From Constrictibacter sp. MBR-5 (GTDB lineage Bacteria; Pseudomonadota; Alphaproteobacteria; JAJUGE01): a stretch of 64,000 bases of DNA. This document shows positions 43,004 through 52,482 of the stretch, piece by piece. The notes beneath the pieces are model-generated. The model saw nothing but the letters and a program-made list of their open reading frames with translations. It made no database searches and was not told the DNA's origin. The position numbers and the translations under genes were made by a program. Location of the stretch: assembly GCF_040549485.1 (NCBI RefSeq), contig NZ_JBEPTK010000003.1, positions 372,001 through 436,000 of the forward strand. Direction: 5' to 3'. Numbering within the stretch: the stretch's first letter is position 1; each line of letters starts with the position of its first letter.

Positions 43004-44122
43004 TCAGGCCAGCCCGTACACCGCGCGGGCGTTCCCGGTGAAGATGCTGCGCTGCTGCTCGTCGGTCAGTGCCACCTTGAAGGCGTAGCGCGGATCGTCG
43101 AAGTCCCAGTGCGGATAGTCCGTCGCGAAGACGATTCGGTCGTAGCCGACCCACTCCAGCGTGTCGCGCAGGTCGCGGCGGCGGTCCGTCTCCTCGATCG
43201 GCTGGGTCGAGAACCAGATGTTGCGCTTGATGTAGGTGGACGGCGGGTGCGCGACGTGCGGGACCTCGTCGCGGAAGCGCGCCCACTGGCGGTCCATCCG
43301 CCACGTCCAGGTCGGGACCCAGCCGAAGCCGGCCTCGACGGCGACGATCTTCAGGTCGGGCCAGCGTTCCAGCACGCCCTCGAAGACGATGCTGGCCAGC
43401 GCCGTCTGCATCGCAACCGCGTTGCCGAAATGATCCTCGATATAAAAGGAGTGCCAGCCGCCCGGCGTCAGCGGCACGCCGTTGGCGCCGCCGGAATGGA
43501 TCCCGATCGGGATGCCGTGCCGCGCCGCGGCCTCGAAGATCGGCCAGTAGCGCTTGCGACCGAGCGGCTCGCTGGTGCGCGCGGTCAGGAAGATCTGGGC
43601 GAAATGCTTGTCTCCCGCGCGCCGCTCGATCTCGGCGACCGCCGCCTCCGGGTCCTCGCAGGGCAGCGAGATGGAGGCCTTCAGCCGCGGCTCGGGCCGC
43701 GCCCATTCCTCGACCTGCCAGTCGTTGACGGCGCGCGCCAGGGCCGCCGCGAACTCCAGGTTCCGCTGGTCCTTCACCGCCGGATACAGCACCTGAAGGA
43801 TGCCGTACTCGACACCGTTCGGGTCCAGGTGCTGTTCGCGCATGAAGTCCAGGTCGCTGCCCGGCGGCCCGCCGTTCGGCGGCCAGGAATCGCGCCGCGA
43901 CAGGGCCGGCGTCGCCTTCGGATAGGCGGGGCTGCCGAGGAACGGCAGGCGCGTGTGCGGGCCGTAGCTGTCGACGAAGTCGCGCCAGCGCGTCGAGAGG
44001 AAGGGGTGCAGGCTCTTCGGCGACCGCAGCATCGGATGGATGTCGCAATCGATCACCGACAGCTTCGCCTGTGCGCCGGTTGCGGCGCCGTCGCGTGGCC
44101 GGTCGAGGGTGTCGACGCTCAT
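43004..44122 (-). CDS. Amidohydrolase 2-family metal hydrolase/decarboxylase, copy 1
   Basis: A 372-residue TIM-barrel protein of the ACMSD-like amidohydrolase 2 group: N-terminal metal motif VIDCDIHPM, central His in GIPIGIHSGG, and C-terminal FATDYPHWDFDD supplying the metal Asp. Such enzymes decarboxylate or hydrolyse aromatic or heterocyclic acids. It is about as long as, and clearly similar to, the next gene, with which it overlaps by four bases, so the pair arose by duplication. Confidence 0.85.
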   Translation of the reverse strand: MSVDTLDRPRDGAATGAQAKLSVIDCDIHPMLRSPKSLHPFLSTRWRDFVDSYGPHTRLPFLGSPAYPKATPALSRRDSWPPNGGPPGSDLDFMREQHLDPNGVEYGILQVLYPAVKDQRNLEFAAALARAVNDWQVEEWARPEPRLKASISLPCEDPEAAVAEIERRAGDKHFAQIFLTARTSEPLGRKRYWPIFEAAARHGIPIGIHSGGANGVPLTPGGWHSFYIEDHFGNAVAMQTALASIVFEGVLERWPDLKIVAVEAGFGWVPTWTWRMDRQWARFRDEVPHVAHPPSTYIKRNIWFSTQPIEETDRRRDLRDTLEWVGYDRIVFATDYPHWDFDDPRYAFKVALTDEQQRSIFTGNARAVYGLA

Positions 44123-45192
44123 TGCACGGTCTCCCCTAGCCTGGGATAGGTCGCGAGCGGGTTGTCCCGCGCGATCTTCGCGACGAGGCTCGCGGACAGC
44201 CCCTGCGGTAGGGCCCTGTCCTCGTCGAAATGCCAGTGCGGATAGTCGGTCGAGAACAGCAGCAGCGCGTCCGAGCCCATCTGGTCCACGACCCGCTCGA
44301 ACAGCGCCGGCTCCGGCGGCTCGTCGGTCGGCTGCAGCGTGAAGCGGACATGCTCCGCCACGATCTCGGACGGCGGCCGGTCGACCCAGGGCGTCTCGCG
44401 CCGCACGCCGCGCCACGTCTTGTTGGCGCGCCACGTCCAGCTCGGCAGCCAGGTGAAGCCGGATTCGGTCAGCACGACCTTCAGGCCGGGATGCTTGGCG
44501 AACACGCCCTCCGCCACAAGGCTCAGCAGCTGGTTCTGGAACGAGGCCGACTGCGCGACATAGTCCTCGACGAAATAGGAGGGCCAGCCGTTCGCCGTGG
44601 TCGGCTGGCGATAGCCGCTGCCGGCGTGGATGGCGACGGGCAGGCCGTGTTTCTCGGCCGCCGCGTAGATCGGCCAGTAGTGCCGCTTGCCGAGCGGCAT
44701 GTCGTGCGAGACCAGCATCAGCACCTGGACGAACCGCCGGTCGCCAGCGCGCCGCTCGATCTCCTCGGCGGCGAGGTGCGGATCCTGCCCGGGCACGACG
44801 ATCGACGCGCGCAGGCGCGGCTCGCGGTCGAGCCACTCGGCGGCGATCCAGTCGTTCACCGCCTTCGCCAGTGCGGCGGCGAGGTCGGCGTTGAACAGCG
44901 CCAGCGCGCCGTGCATGCAGTTCAGGATGGCGAAGCGCGTGTCGAACGGGCCGAGCAGGTGGGCGCGCATCAGGTCCAGGCTGGATCCCGGCTTGCCGCC
45001 GATGTCGGGTCGCCAGTCCGGCCGGCCGTGCGCCTTGGCGCCCGGCGGAAAGGACGACAGTTCGAGCCCGTCGATGCCGCGGGTGACGACCGTCTCGCGC
45101 CAGTAATCGTCGAGATACGGCACCAGGGTCTTCATGTCCGGCGCGGCCGGATGGACGTCGCAGTCCACGAAGCCGAAAGCCGTATCGCCCAT
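44119..45192 (-). CDS. Amidohydrolase 2-family metal hydrolase/decarboxylase, copy 2
   Basis: A 357-residue relative of the next gene in the operon with matching motifs FVDCDVHPAAPD, GLPVAIHAGSGYR and FSTDYPHWHFDEDR. It is the first gene of the amidohydrolase-amidohydrolase-Rieske-TauD operon. ATG 45192 begins right before the first metal motif, as expected; open frame further upstream lacks coding character. The two paralogues may form a hetero-oligomer or act on successive intermediates. Confidence 0.85.
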   Translation of the reverse strand: MGDTAFGFVDCDVHPAAPDMKTLVPYLDDYWRETVVTRGIDGLELSSFPPGAKAHGRPDWRPDIGGKPGSSLDLMRAHLLGPFDTRFAILNCMHGALALFNADLAAALAKAVNDWIAAEWLDREPRLRASIVVPGQDPHLAAEEIERRAGDRRFVQVLMLVSHDMPLGKRHYWPIYAAAEKHGLPVAIHAGSGYRQPTTANGWPSYFVEDYVAQSASFQNQLLSLVAEGVFAKHPGLKVVLTESGFTWLPSWTWRANKTWRGVRRETPWVDRPPSEIVAEHVRFTLQPTDEPPEPALFERVVDQMGSDALLLFSTDYPHWHFDEDRALPQGLSASLVAKIARDNPLATYPRLGETVQ

Positions 45193-45482
45193 GCGCGCCT
45201 GTCTCCCTACGTGCCGCGGGACCCGCGGCGCGGAAGCGAAATGCGCGCGGGGGCTGGCGCCCGCCGCACAGTTTCCTCCAGCTTCCGGGCGGGTGTTGCC
45301 AGCTTCAGCCGACCTCCACGCCTCGATTTGTCCTGACATTGGGGCGCGCCGGCGCAGGCTTGTCAAGCCGTTTTCACACGCACCGATGCCGCCGTTGTGA
45401 TGTCCGCAGGGTGACCGTGCTCACCGCCTCGGACTGGATCGGGCGTACGATCCCGTGCGTTGCATAGGCATCGGAGGCAGCC

Positions 45483-46277
45483 ATGGCCGTCTTGAAGCGT
45501 GGTGACAGGGGCGATGCGGTCGAGACGTTGCAGATCTTCCTCACGGGCAAAGGCTTCGATCCACAAGGCGTCGACGGAATCTTCGGCGAAGACACCGAGG
45601 CGGCCGTGAGGGCTTTTCAGGAAGTGCACGGCCTCGCCGCGACCGGCCGCTTCGACCGGGAAACCGAAGCCAAGGCCCGTTTGCTTGGCATGCCCGACGC
45701 GGCGACGTCGATCGCTTCCGTCGGCTCCTTGGACAGGAACGGCCCCGACTGGCCGGCCAAGCCGGACTTTCCGCCGCTCGTCGGCACTGCGGCCCGCCAG
45801 GCCATTTTCGGAGCGTTTGCCTTCGTGCACGAGCCGGTCCCGGGCAACTTCGAAAACATCCGGGTGACCGACGGATGGGCGCAGGCGAACATAGTGCCGG
45901 TGGTGGTCCCGGAACTGCGCGGCGTCGACGGTGCGCCGGGTTCCGGCCGGATCTTCATGCATCGGCTGGTGGCGGATCAGACGCGCGCATTGTGGTCTGC
46001 CTGGGATCGCGCCGGGCTGCGTCCACGGGTCCTGACCTGGGCGGGCTCGTACGTCCCGCGCCTCGTCCGCGGCGGCGCTAGTCTCAGCAACCATGCCTTC
46101 GGTACGGCCTTCGACATCAATGTGAAGTGGAATGGCCTCGGCGCTGTGCCGGCCCTCCTCGGCAAGGAGGGATGCGTGCGCGAACTGGTCGAGATCGCGC
46201 ATGCGCACGGCTTCTACTGGGGCGGCCACTTCACCCGGCGCGACGGCATGCATTTCGAGGTCGCCAAGGTAATGTGA
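45483..46277 (+). CDS. Peptidoglycan-binding / M15-type D-alanyl-D-alanine carboxypeptidase
   Basis: A 264-residue endolysin-like protein. Residues 1-65 are a PG_binding_1 domain (LKRGDRGDAVETLQIFLTGK ... VDGIFGEDTEAAVRAFQ). Residues about 130-264 are an M15-family zinc peptidase with SNHAFGTAFDINVKWN (His and Asp ligands) and GMHFEVAKV (His ligand). There is no signal peptide, as in many phage or export-independent lysins. No other phage gene is near, so it is either a domesticated lysin or a secreted-by-lysis hydrolase. Confidence 0.85.
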   Translation: MAVLKRGDRGDAVETLQIFLTGKGFDPQGVDGIFGEDTEAAVRAFQEVHGLAATGRFDRETEAKARLLGMPDAATSIASVGSLDRNGPDWPAKPDFPPLVGTAARQAIFGAFAFVHEPVPGNFENIRVTDGWAQANIVPVVVPELRGVDGAPGSGRIFMHRLVADQTRALWSAWDRAGLRPRVLTWAGSYVPRLVRGGASLSNHAFGTAFDINVKWNGLGAVPALLGKEGCVRELVEIAHAHGFYWGGHFTRRDGMHFEVAKVM

Positions 46278-46305
46278 CGGGCGCCGTGGCCGCCACCGGG
46301 CGAAC

Positions 46306-47208
46306 TCAGGCCCGCTTCACCTTCGCCTCGATCCGCGCCGCCAGCGCCAGCAGGCGCTCGGCGCGGTCGACGATGGGGTAGTCGATCATCTTGCCGTCGA
46401 CGGTGATCGAGGCGCGGCCCTGGGCCTTCGCGGTCTCGAAGCCTTCCACGACGCGCTTCGCCGCGGCCACCTCCTCGGCGGTCGGGCCGAAGCCGTCGTT
46501 CAGCATCGACACGACCTTCGGGTGGATGCAGGACGCGCCGGCGAAGCCGAAGCGGCGCGAGTTGCGGACCACCTGGCGATAGCCCTCCTCGTCGTTGAAG
46601 TCGGCGACGGTACCGATGATGCCCATCGGCAGCACGCCCGCGGCGCGCGCCGCGATCGCGACGCGCTGCTTCGGGTAGAGCAGCACGTCCGGATCGGGCA
46701 GGCCGCCGGTGTCGAGGGCGAAGTCCTCGCTGCCCAGGCCGACCGCGACGATGCGCGGATGCGCCATGGCGATCTCCTCGACGCGGGCGAAGGCGCTCGC
46801 CGTCTCGACCAGGATCGAGAACTTGGTGTGGCCGATCGGCATGCCCTTCTGGGATTCGATCCGGTCGACCAGTTCGGCGAGCAGGCGCACATGGCTGGCG
46901 CTGTCGATCTTGGGCAGCAGCAGCGCGCAGATCTCCGGCGAGACCACCGTCTCCAGGTCGCGCACGCACAGTTCGAGCGGCGCGTTCACCCGCACCAGCA
47001 CGTCGGCGCCGTTGCGCGACACCAGCTTCGCCGCCTCGGCCACCATGCCGCGGGCGTTGGCCTTCTCGGCCAGCGGCACGCTGTCCTCCAGATCGAGGAT
47101 GATGCCGTCGGCGCCGCGCGTGTGCGCCTTCTCGACATAGGCGCGCACGTTCGCCGGCACGAACAGCAGCGAGCGCCAGAGGGGGAGGTCTTTCTTGTAG
47201 GGATCCAT
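46306..47208 (-). CDS. CitE-like CoA-ester lyase (HpcH/HpaI aldolase family)
   Basis: A 300-residue TIM-barrel lyase: WRSLLFVPANVRAYVEKAHT, DGIILDLEDSVPLAEK with the Mg2+ site, FSILVETASAFARVEEIA, VGLGSEDFALDTGG and GFAGASCIHPKVVSML. The family cleaves malyl-, citramalyl- or citryl-type CoA esters. It follows the CaiB-type CoA transferase by 17 bp and an ABC importer further upstream, suggesting import, activation and cleavage of a dicarboxylic acid such as itaconate, mesaconate or a malate derivative; the actual acid is not known. Confidence 0.87.
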   Translation of the reverse strand: MDPYKKDLPLWRSLLFVPANVRAYVEKAHTRGADGIILDLEDSVPLAEKANARGMVAEAAKLVSRNGADVLVRVNAPLELCVRDLETVVSPEICALLLPKIDSASHVRLLAELVDRIESQKGMPIGHTKFSILVETASAFARVEEIAMAHPRIVAVGLGSEDFALDTGGLPDPDVLLYPKQRVAIAARAAGVLPMGIIGTVADFNDEEGYRQVVRNSRRFGFAGASCIHPKVVSMLNDGFGPTAEEVAAAKRVVEGFETAKAQGRASITVDGKMIDYPIVDRAERLLALAARIEAKVKRA

Positions 47209-47225
47209 CGGAGCGGCTCCTGAAA

Positions 47226-48440
47226 TCAGATGACGCCGTCGGCCTTCAGCGCGGCGATGCGGTCGGCGTCGTAGACGAGGCCGTAGATCTCGTCGTTGTG
47301 CTGGCCGAGGTCGGGGGCGGGGGTGCGCAGCTTGGCGGGCGTGCCGCTGAGGCGCGGCACCGGCAGGTGCATGGGCACCGTGCCCATCTCGTCGTCCGGC
47401 GCCTCGACCAGGATGCCGCGCGCCTGGACGTGCGGGTCCTCCATGAACTGCGCGATGTCGTAGACCGGGGCGGCGGTGACCCCCTGCTCCTCGAAGAAGC
47501 GGATGTTCTCGTCCAGAGTCCGCGCGCCGATCCAGCCGCCGACGATGCCGTCGACGACGTCGCGGCGCTTGATGCGCTCGGCGTTGGTCGCGAACTCTGG
47601 ATTGCGGTTCAGGTCGTCGCGGCCGATGGCGCGGAACAGGCGCTCGGTCATCGACTGGGTCGAGGCCGAGATCGCGACCCAGCCTTCGTCGCTGGTCTTG
47701 TAGACGTTGCGCGGCGACGACTGCTCCGAGGCCGAGCCGACGCGGCGGCGCTTCTTGCCGGTGACCCGGTGGATCGCCGCCTCCGGCCCCAGGATCGAGA
47801 AGATCGATTCCAGCAGGCTGAGGTCGATGACCTGGCCCGTGCCGCCGTTCTGCTCGATGTCGCGCACCGCGATTACCGTCGACATGGCGCCGTAGAGGCC
47901 GGCGATCATGTCGGCCATGGCGAGCGGCGGCAGCACCGGCTCGCGGTCCTCGAAGCCGTTGCGCGAGGCGAAGCCGGACATCGCCTCGACCAGCGTGCCG
48001 AAGCCGGGCCGCGGCGAGTAGGGTCCGGTCTGGCCGAAGCCCGACACCCGCACCATCACCAGCTTCGGGTTGACCGCGTGCAGCTGCTCCGGCCCCAGGC
48101 CGAGCCGCTCCATATAGCCGAAGCGGAAGGATTCGATCAGCACGTCGAACTTCGGCAGCAGGTCCAGAATCACCTGTCGCGCCTGCGGCGACTTCAGGTC
48201 GAGCGTGATGCTCTTCTTGTTGCGGCCATAGACCTTCCAGTGGACGGAAAGGCCCTTCTCCTTCCAGTCGCGCAGCGTGTCGCCGCGCTTGCACGCCTCG
48301 ACCTTCACCACCTCGGCGCCGTAGTCGGCGAGCTGCAGGCTGACCATGTTGCCGGCGACGAGCCGGGAGAAGTCCAGCACGCGGATGCCGCGCAGCGGCC
48401 CCGCGGCATCGGGTTCGAATTCGATCTTCGGCAGGGGCAT
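47226..48440 (-). CDS. CaiB/BaiF family CoA transferase
   Basis: A 404-residue class III CoA transferase: PLRGIRVLDFSRLVAGNMVS, GAEVVKVEACKRGDTLRDW, GRNKKSITLDLKSPQARQVI, the catalytic Asp in PPLALAMADMIAGLYGAMST-type segment (visible as LAMADMIAGLYGA) and TGQVIDLSLLESIFSIL. It would transfer CoA from a donor such as succinyl-CoA to a carboxylic acid. Operonic with the CitE-like lyase downstream and ABC importer genes upstream (31 bp). Confidence 0.9.
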   Translation of the reverse strand: MPLPKIEFEPDAAGPLRGIRVLDFSRLVAGNMVSLQLADYGAEVVKVEACKRGDTLRDWKEKGLSVHWKVYGRNKKSITLDLKSPQARQVILDLLPKFDVLIESFRFGYMERLGLGPEQLHAVNPKLVMVRVSGFGQTGPYSPRPGFGTLVEAMSGFASRNGFEDREPVLPPLAMADMIAGLYGAMSTVIAVRDIEQNGGTGQVIDLSLLESIFSILGPEAAIHRVTGKKRRRVGSASEQSSPRNVYKTSDEGWVAISASTQSMTERLFRAIGRDDLNRNPEFATNAERIKRRDVVDGIVGGWIGARTLDENIRFFEEQGVTAAPVYDIAQFMEDPHVQARGILVEAPDDEMGTVPMHLPVPRLSGTPAKLRTPAPDLGQHNDEIYGLVYDADRIAALKADGVI

Positions 48441-48471
48441 CGGTGGGTCCGGTCGTTCGCGTGAAGTGGGA

Positions 48472-49563
48472 TCAGGCCAGGCGGGCCGGGAATACGATAC
48501 AGGCTTCCGCCGGAATGTGCGCGAACCCGGCTTCGCCGGTCGCCGCCTGGTCCGCCTCGACCCGGAAGCTGTGCTCGCCGGCATGGACCAGCGTCTGGTG
48601 GCGCGCGCCCAGATAGGTGCGCTCCTCGATGCGCACCTGCCATACGGTGCCGCCGTCGAAGCCGGGCGCGTTCGCGAGGCCCGCCAGCAGGATGCGCTCC
48701 GGCCGGACGGAGACGGTGACGCGTTCGCCGGCGCGGATGCTGTGCGGCGTGATCGCCGAGAGCGGCGGCAGGCCGGCGATCGCCACGCGCACGCTGCCGT
48801 CCGACGCCTCCAGCGCCTCGCCCTGGAAGAAGTTGCTGGAGCCGATGAAGTCCGCCACGAACGGGTCGAGCGGCCGCTCGTAGATCGTCCACGGGTCGGC
48901 CAGCTGCACGATCTTGCCGGCGTTCATCACCGCGATCCGGTCGCTCAGCGCCAGCGCCTCGCTCTGGTCGTGGGTGACGTAGACGGTGGTGACCCCGACC
49001 TGGTTCTGCAGGTGGCGCAGCCAGGTCCGTGCCCGCTCGCGCAGCTTGGCGTCCAGGTTCGACAGCGGCTCGTCGAGCAGCAGCAGGCTCGGCCGGTAGA
49101 CCAGCGTCCGCGCCAGTGCCACGCGCTGCTGCTGGCCGCCCGACAGGGCGTGCGGATAGCGCGCGGCATAGGGTTGCATCTCGACCAGTGCCAGCACCTC
49201 GTCGATGCGCCGGTCGCGCTCGGCCTTGGAGACCTTCCGCAGCTTCAGCGGAAACTCCAGGTTCTCGCGCACCGTCATGTGCGGCCACAGCGCGTAGGAC
49301 TGGAACACCAGGCCGATCTCGCGCCCCTCGGGCGGGACGAAGCGGCCGGTGGCGCCGTCGAAGAAGACGTTGCCGCCCAGCGATATCCGCCCCTCGTCCG
49401 GCCGGTCCAGGCCGGCGACGGCGGCCAGCGTCGTCGACTTGCCGCAGCCGCTCGGCCCCAGCAGCGTCAGGAACTCGCCGTCGGCGACGGTGAAGGACAC
49501 GTCGTCGACGGCCCGCACCTCGCCGAAGGTCTTGACCAGACCCTCGACCCGCAGTTCAGCCAT
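48472..49563 (-). CDS. ABC transporter ATP-binding protein (Fbp/Pot-type)
   Basis: A 363-residue ATPase with Walker A LLGPSGCGKSTT (residues 35-46), signature LSGGQQQRVALARTL, Walker B SLLLLDEPLSNLD and H-loop VYVTHDQSEALAL, followed by a C-terminal TOBE domain (about 280-355). It is of the ferric/spermidine/putrescine-type importer class. Start overlaps the permease stop by 8 bp. It powers uptake with the adjacent fused permease and binding protein. Confidence 0.93.
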   Translation of the reverse strand: MAELRVEGLVKTFGEVRAVDDVSFTVADGEFLTLLGPSGCGKSTTLAAVAGLDRPDEGRISLGGNVFFDGATGRFVPPEGREIGLVFQSYALWPHMTVRENLEFPLKLRKVSKAERDRRIDEVLALVEMQPYAARYPHALSGGQQQRVALARTLVYRPSLLLLDEPLSNLDAKLRERARTWLRHLQNQVGVTTVYVTHDQSEALALSDRIAVMNAGKIVQLADPWTIYERPLDPFVADFIGSSNFFQGEALEASDGSVRVAIAGLPPLSAITPHSIRAGERVTVSVRPERILLAGLANAPGFDGGTVWQVRIEERTYLGARHQTLVHAGEHSFRVEADQAATGEAGFAHIPAEACIVFPARLA

Positions 49564-51280
49564 AGATGCGCACTCCCATCAGCTTGCGGGCGCCGTAGAC
49601 GAAGAGGACGGTGATCAGGATCTGGATCGTGGCGAGCGCCGAGACCGGCCCGTTGTCGCCGTTCACCCAGAACTGCAGCATGGTCGTGCCGATGACCTCG
49701 CTCCCCGGCGCGAACAGGAAGACCGCCGTCACATACTCCTTCAGGCTCATGATGAAGAGCAGGGCGAAACAGGAGAACATCGCCGGCTTCAGCAGCTTGA
49801 ACAGGATGGAACGGCAGACGCGCCACCAGTCGGCACCCATCGTGCGGGCGCTGTTGTCGAGGTCGGCGCTGATCTGGGTGAGGGCCGGCGCGATGGCGCC
49901 GAAGCCGGTCGGCAGGTAGCGCATCAGGTAGGCGATCACCAGCAGCGCCACCGTGTTGCGCAGCCAGCCCAGCGGCGGGAACAGGCCCATCGCATAGAAG
50001 ATGCCGATGCCGGCGATGATGCCCGGCACGGCGCGCGGCGTGATCGCGACATATTCCAGCAGCCGGCCGAAGCGGAACTGCGACCGGTTGGCGACCAGCG
50101 CGATCAGGGCGATCAGGAAGGTGCCGATCAGGCCGACCGCGAGCGCGATGATGATCGTGTTGTAGATGGAGCGGATATAGACGGGGTAGGTGAAGATCAC
50201 CTCGTAATGCTGCCAGGTGAACATGTCCCAGATCGGCAGCAGCGGCGTCAGCAGCACCGTGACGGAGCGCAGGGCCAGCCCGCCCAGGACGACGACGATG
50301 CCGAAGACGGCGTAGAAGACGAGGCCGCCGAAGGCGACCCAGCGCCACTTGCCGAGCGGGAAGCGCCGCGGCCGTGTCGCCTTGCCGCCGACGGTGACGA
50401 ACCGGCCGGCATGGCGCATCAGGCGGCCCTGCAGCAGCAGGAGCAGCACCACCACGCCGAGCAGCAGGAACGCCGCCGCCGCGATCAGCGCATAGTCCGG
50501 CGTCGCCGCCATGAAGACCTTGTGATAGAGCCAGGTCGTGAAGGTCTCGATCTGCACCGGCCCGCCGAACACCAGCGGGATCGACAGCATCTCGATGGCG
50601 ATGACGAAGTTCATCACCGTGCCGTAGATGATCGCCGGCCGCATCAGCGGCAGGGTGATGCTGCGCAGCACGGTCCAGGTGCCCGCACCGACCGAACGCG
50701 CGGCGTCCTCCAGGTTGGGATCGGCCGAACTCGCCGCCGCGATGCAGTAGAGATAGGCGAGCGGCGCCTGGGCGATGCCGGCCACCACCGCCATGCCGCC
50801 GATCGTGTAGAGGTTCCACGGCTCGAAGCCGATCAGGTTCTGCACAAACAGCGTCACGTAGCCGGACGGGCCGTACATGCTGAAGAAGCCGAAGGCCATG
50901 ACCAGGTGCGACAGGAAGACCGGCCACAGCAGCAGGTCGCCGAAGAAGGCGCGGCCGGGGACGTCGGTGCGGCCGATCAGGATGGCGCCCAGGACGCCGA
51001 GCCCCTGGGCGATGATCGTCGTGCCGACCGCGAACCAGGCGGTATTGGTCACGATCTCGGCGAAGTCGGGCGCCGAGACGAGCCGCGAGAAGCTGCTCAG
51101 GGAGAGGGTCGCGGTCTCGTCGTAGAGCGGCTTGTCGAGAAACGCCTGGTACAGCACGGGCAGCAGCGGCAGCACGACGAGCAGCAGCGTGATGCCGGCA
51201 ATGCCCCACTGGATCGCGACGTTGCGGTCGAACATCGGCACCGGCGTGTTCGCCGCCGGTGCTTCGGCGATGGTGGCCAT
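49556..51280 (-). CDS. ABC transporter permease, two fused halves (FbpB-like)
   Basis: A 574-residue permease with about twelve transmembrane helices and two BPD_transp_1 halves (about 70-290 and 355-565). EAA-type loops are ARSVGAGTWTVLRSITLPLM in the first half and ARTMGADWWRVCRSILFKLL in the second. Fusion of both halves is usual for FbpB/SfuB-type importers. It lies between the binding protein (upstream) and ATPase (downstream). Start ATG 51280 begins MATIAEAPAANTPVPMFDRN. Confidence 0.92.
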   Translation of the reverse strand: MATIAEAPAANTPVPMFDRNVAIQWGIAGITLLLVVLPLLPVLYQAFLDKPLYDETATLSLSSFSRLVSAPDFAEIVTNTAWFAVGTTIIAQGLGVLGAILIGRTDVPGRAFFGDLLLWPVFLSHLVMAFGFFSMYGPSGYVTLFVQNLIGFEPWNLYTIGGMAVVAGIAQAPLAYLYCIAAASSADPNLEDAARSVGAGTWTVLRSITLPLMRPAIIYGTVMNFVIAIEMLSIPLVFGGPVQIETFTTWLYHKVFMAATPDYALIAAAAFLLLGVVVLLLLLQGRLMRHAGRFVTVGGKATRPRRFPLGKWRWVAFGGLVFYAVFGIVVVLGGLALRSVTVLLTPLLPIWDMFTWQHYEVIFTYPVYIRSIYNTIIIALAVGLIGTFLIALIALVANRSQFRFGRLLEYVAITPRAVPGIIAGIGIFYAMGLFPPLGWLRNTVALLVIAYLMRYLPTGFGAIAPALTQISADLDNSARTMGADWWRVCRSILFKLLKPAMFSCFALLFIMSLKEYVTAVFLFAPGSEVIGTTMLQFWVNGDNGPVSALATIQILITVLFVYGARKLMGVRIYG

Positions 51281-51351
51281 CTGCGTTCCCGTTGTCGGTC
51301 GGGCCAGGTCGATGCCCGGTCCGGCGGCTCAGCCCCCGGACCGGGCCGGTC

Positions 51352-52482
51352 TCACTTGGACTGCGTGACCTGCTTCCAGCGCTCGACCAGGCCAGGGATC
51401 TTCTTCACCATCGCCGGGTCGTAGTCGATGAAGGACAGGTTCTCCTCGCCCAGTTCCTCGCGGATCGACTCGTAGGTGTAGAAGGCGACCTCCTCCTTCT
51501 TTACGCCGGGCCGGTAGGGTGTCAGGCCGCCGCGTCCGAATGCCGCCTGTCCGGTGTGCGACAGGATGAAGTCGAGCAGCAGCCTGGCGCTGTTCGGATT
51601 CGGCGCGCCCTTCGGGATCGCCATCAGGCGCAGGAAGAACGGTGTGCCGTCCTCGATGAAGTTCCAGCCCATCACCTTCTTGTTGACCGCGTCGTTGATC
51701 TTGGGGAAGACGACGACGCCCGAGCCGAAGTACAGGACCTTGTATTCGCCGCTGGCGAGCTTCGCCATCATCGGCCCGGTCGACATCTCCGGCCGCGTCT
51801 GCTTCCAGACGGTCTCCAGCGCCTTCTGCCCGGCCTCGCCGGTCTTGGCGAGATAGGCCAGGCTGACGGCCTGGGCGAAGGGCGACAGTTCGACGTTGTA
51901 GCCGCCGATGGCGTTCTTGAAGAGCGCCGGGTTCTCCTCGATCAGCTTGGCGAGGTGCTGGATGCCGCGCGGCCGCTTGTCCTCGGGCAGGACCAGCTTG
52001 TTGTAGACGATCGTGAAAGGGGTCGTGGAGACCGCATAGGCGCCGTCGTGCGGCTTCGCCCATTTCGGCAGCTTGCTCTCCTCGGGCGAGGCGTAGGGTT
52101 CGACCGCGCCCTTGTCGAAGAACTCCAGCCAGCCGTCCACGTTGGCGCTGACGATCAGGTCCGTCGTCTTCGCCCCGGAACTGCGCTCGGCATAGTAGCG
52201 CGTGAAGACTTCGTTGCTGTTGAGGTCGAGCGTGCTGACGTTGATCCAGGGATAGAGCTTCTTGAAGTCTTCCAGGACCGGCGCCCAGTTGTACTGGGCC
52301 ATGATCGAGTAGACGAGGAGATCGCCCTCGCTCTTCGACGCCTCGATCATCTTCGCGTAGTCGGCGGGATAATAATCCGGCACGGCCGGCGTCTGCGCCG
52401 AGACCTGGGCGGTCGACAGCATGCCCAGGGCGACCGCCGGAAGCACCGCCCGCGCGGCCACTCGCATGAGTCCATGCAGCAT
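51352..52482 (-). CDS. ABC transporter periplasmic substrate-binding protein
   Basis: A 376-residue protein: signal peptide (1-29, MLHGLMRVAARAVLPAVALG ... VSAQTP), then a type II binding-protein fold similar to iron(III)/phosphonate/organic-ion binders (LLVYSIMAQYNWAPVLEDFK, TTPFTIVYNKLVLPEDKRP, FFLRLMAIPKGAPNPNSARL). Tyrosine pairs used for ferric iron are not clear, and the downstream CoA enzymes suggest an organic ligand. GGAGGAGA stands 9 bp before ATG 52482. First gene of the five-gene operon. Confidence 0.9.
   Translation of the reverse strand: MLHGLMRVAARAVLPAVALGMLSTAQVSAQTPAVPDYYPADYAKMIEASKSEGDLLVYSIMAQYNWAPVLEDFKKLYPWINVSTLDLNSNEVFTRYYAERSSGAKTTDLIVSANVDGWLEFFDKGAVEPYASPEESKLPKWAKPHDGAYAVSTTPFTIVYNKLVLPEDKRPRGIQHLAKLIEENPALFKNAIGGYNVELSPFAQAVSLAYLAKTGEAGQKALETVWKQTRPEMSTGPMMAKLASGEYKVLYFGSGVVVFPKINDAVNKKVMGWNFIEDGTPFFLRLMAIPKGAPNPNSARLLLDFILSHTGQAAFGRGGLTPYRPGVKKEEVAFYTYESIREELGEENLSFIDYDPAMVKKIPGLVERWKQVTQSK

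Noticed and set aside
45193-45482. An extra small gene between the amidohydrolase and M15 peptidase genes
   Set aside because: No frame with a start, ribosome binding site and protein-like composition was seen; it is treated as a divergent promoter region.
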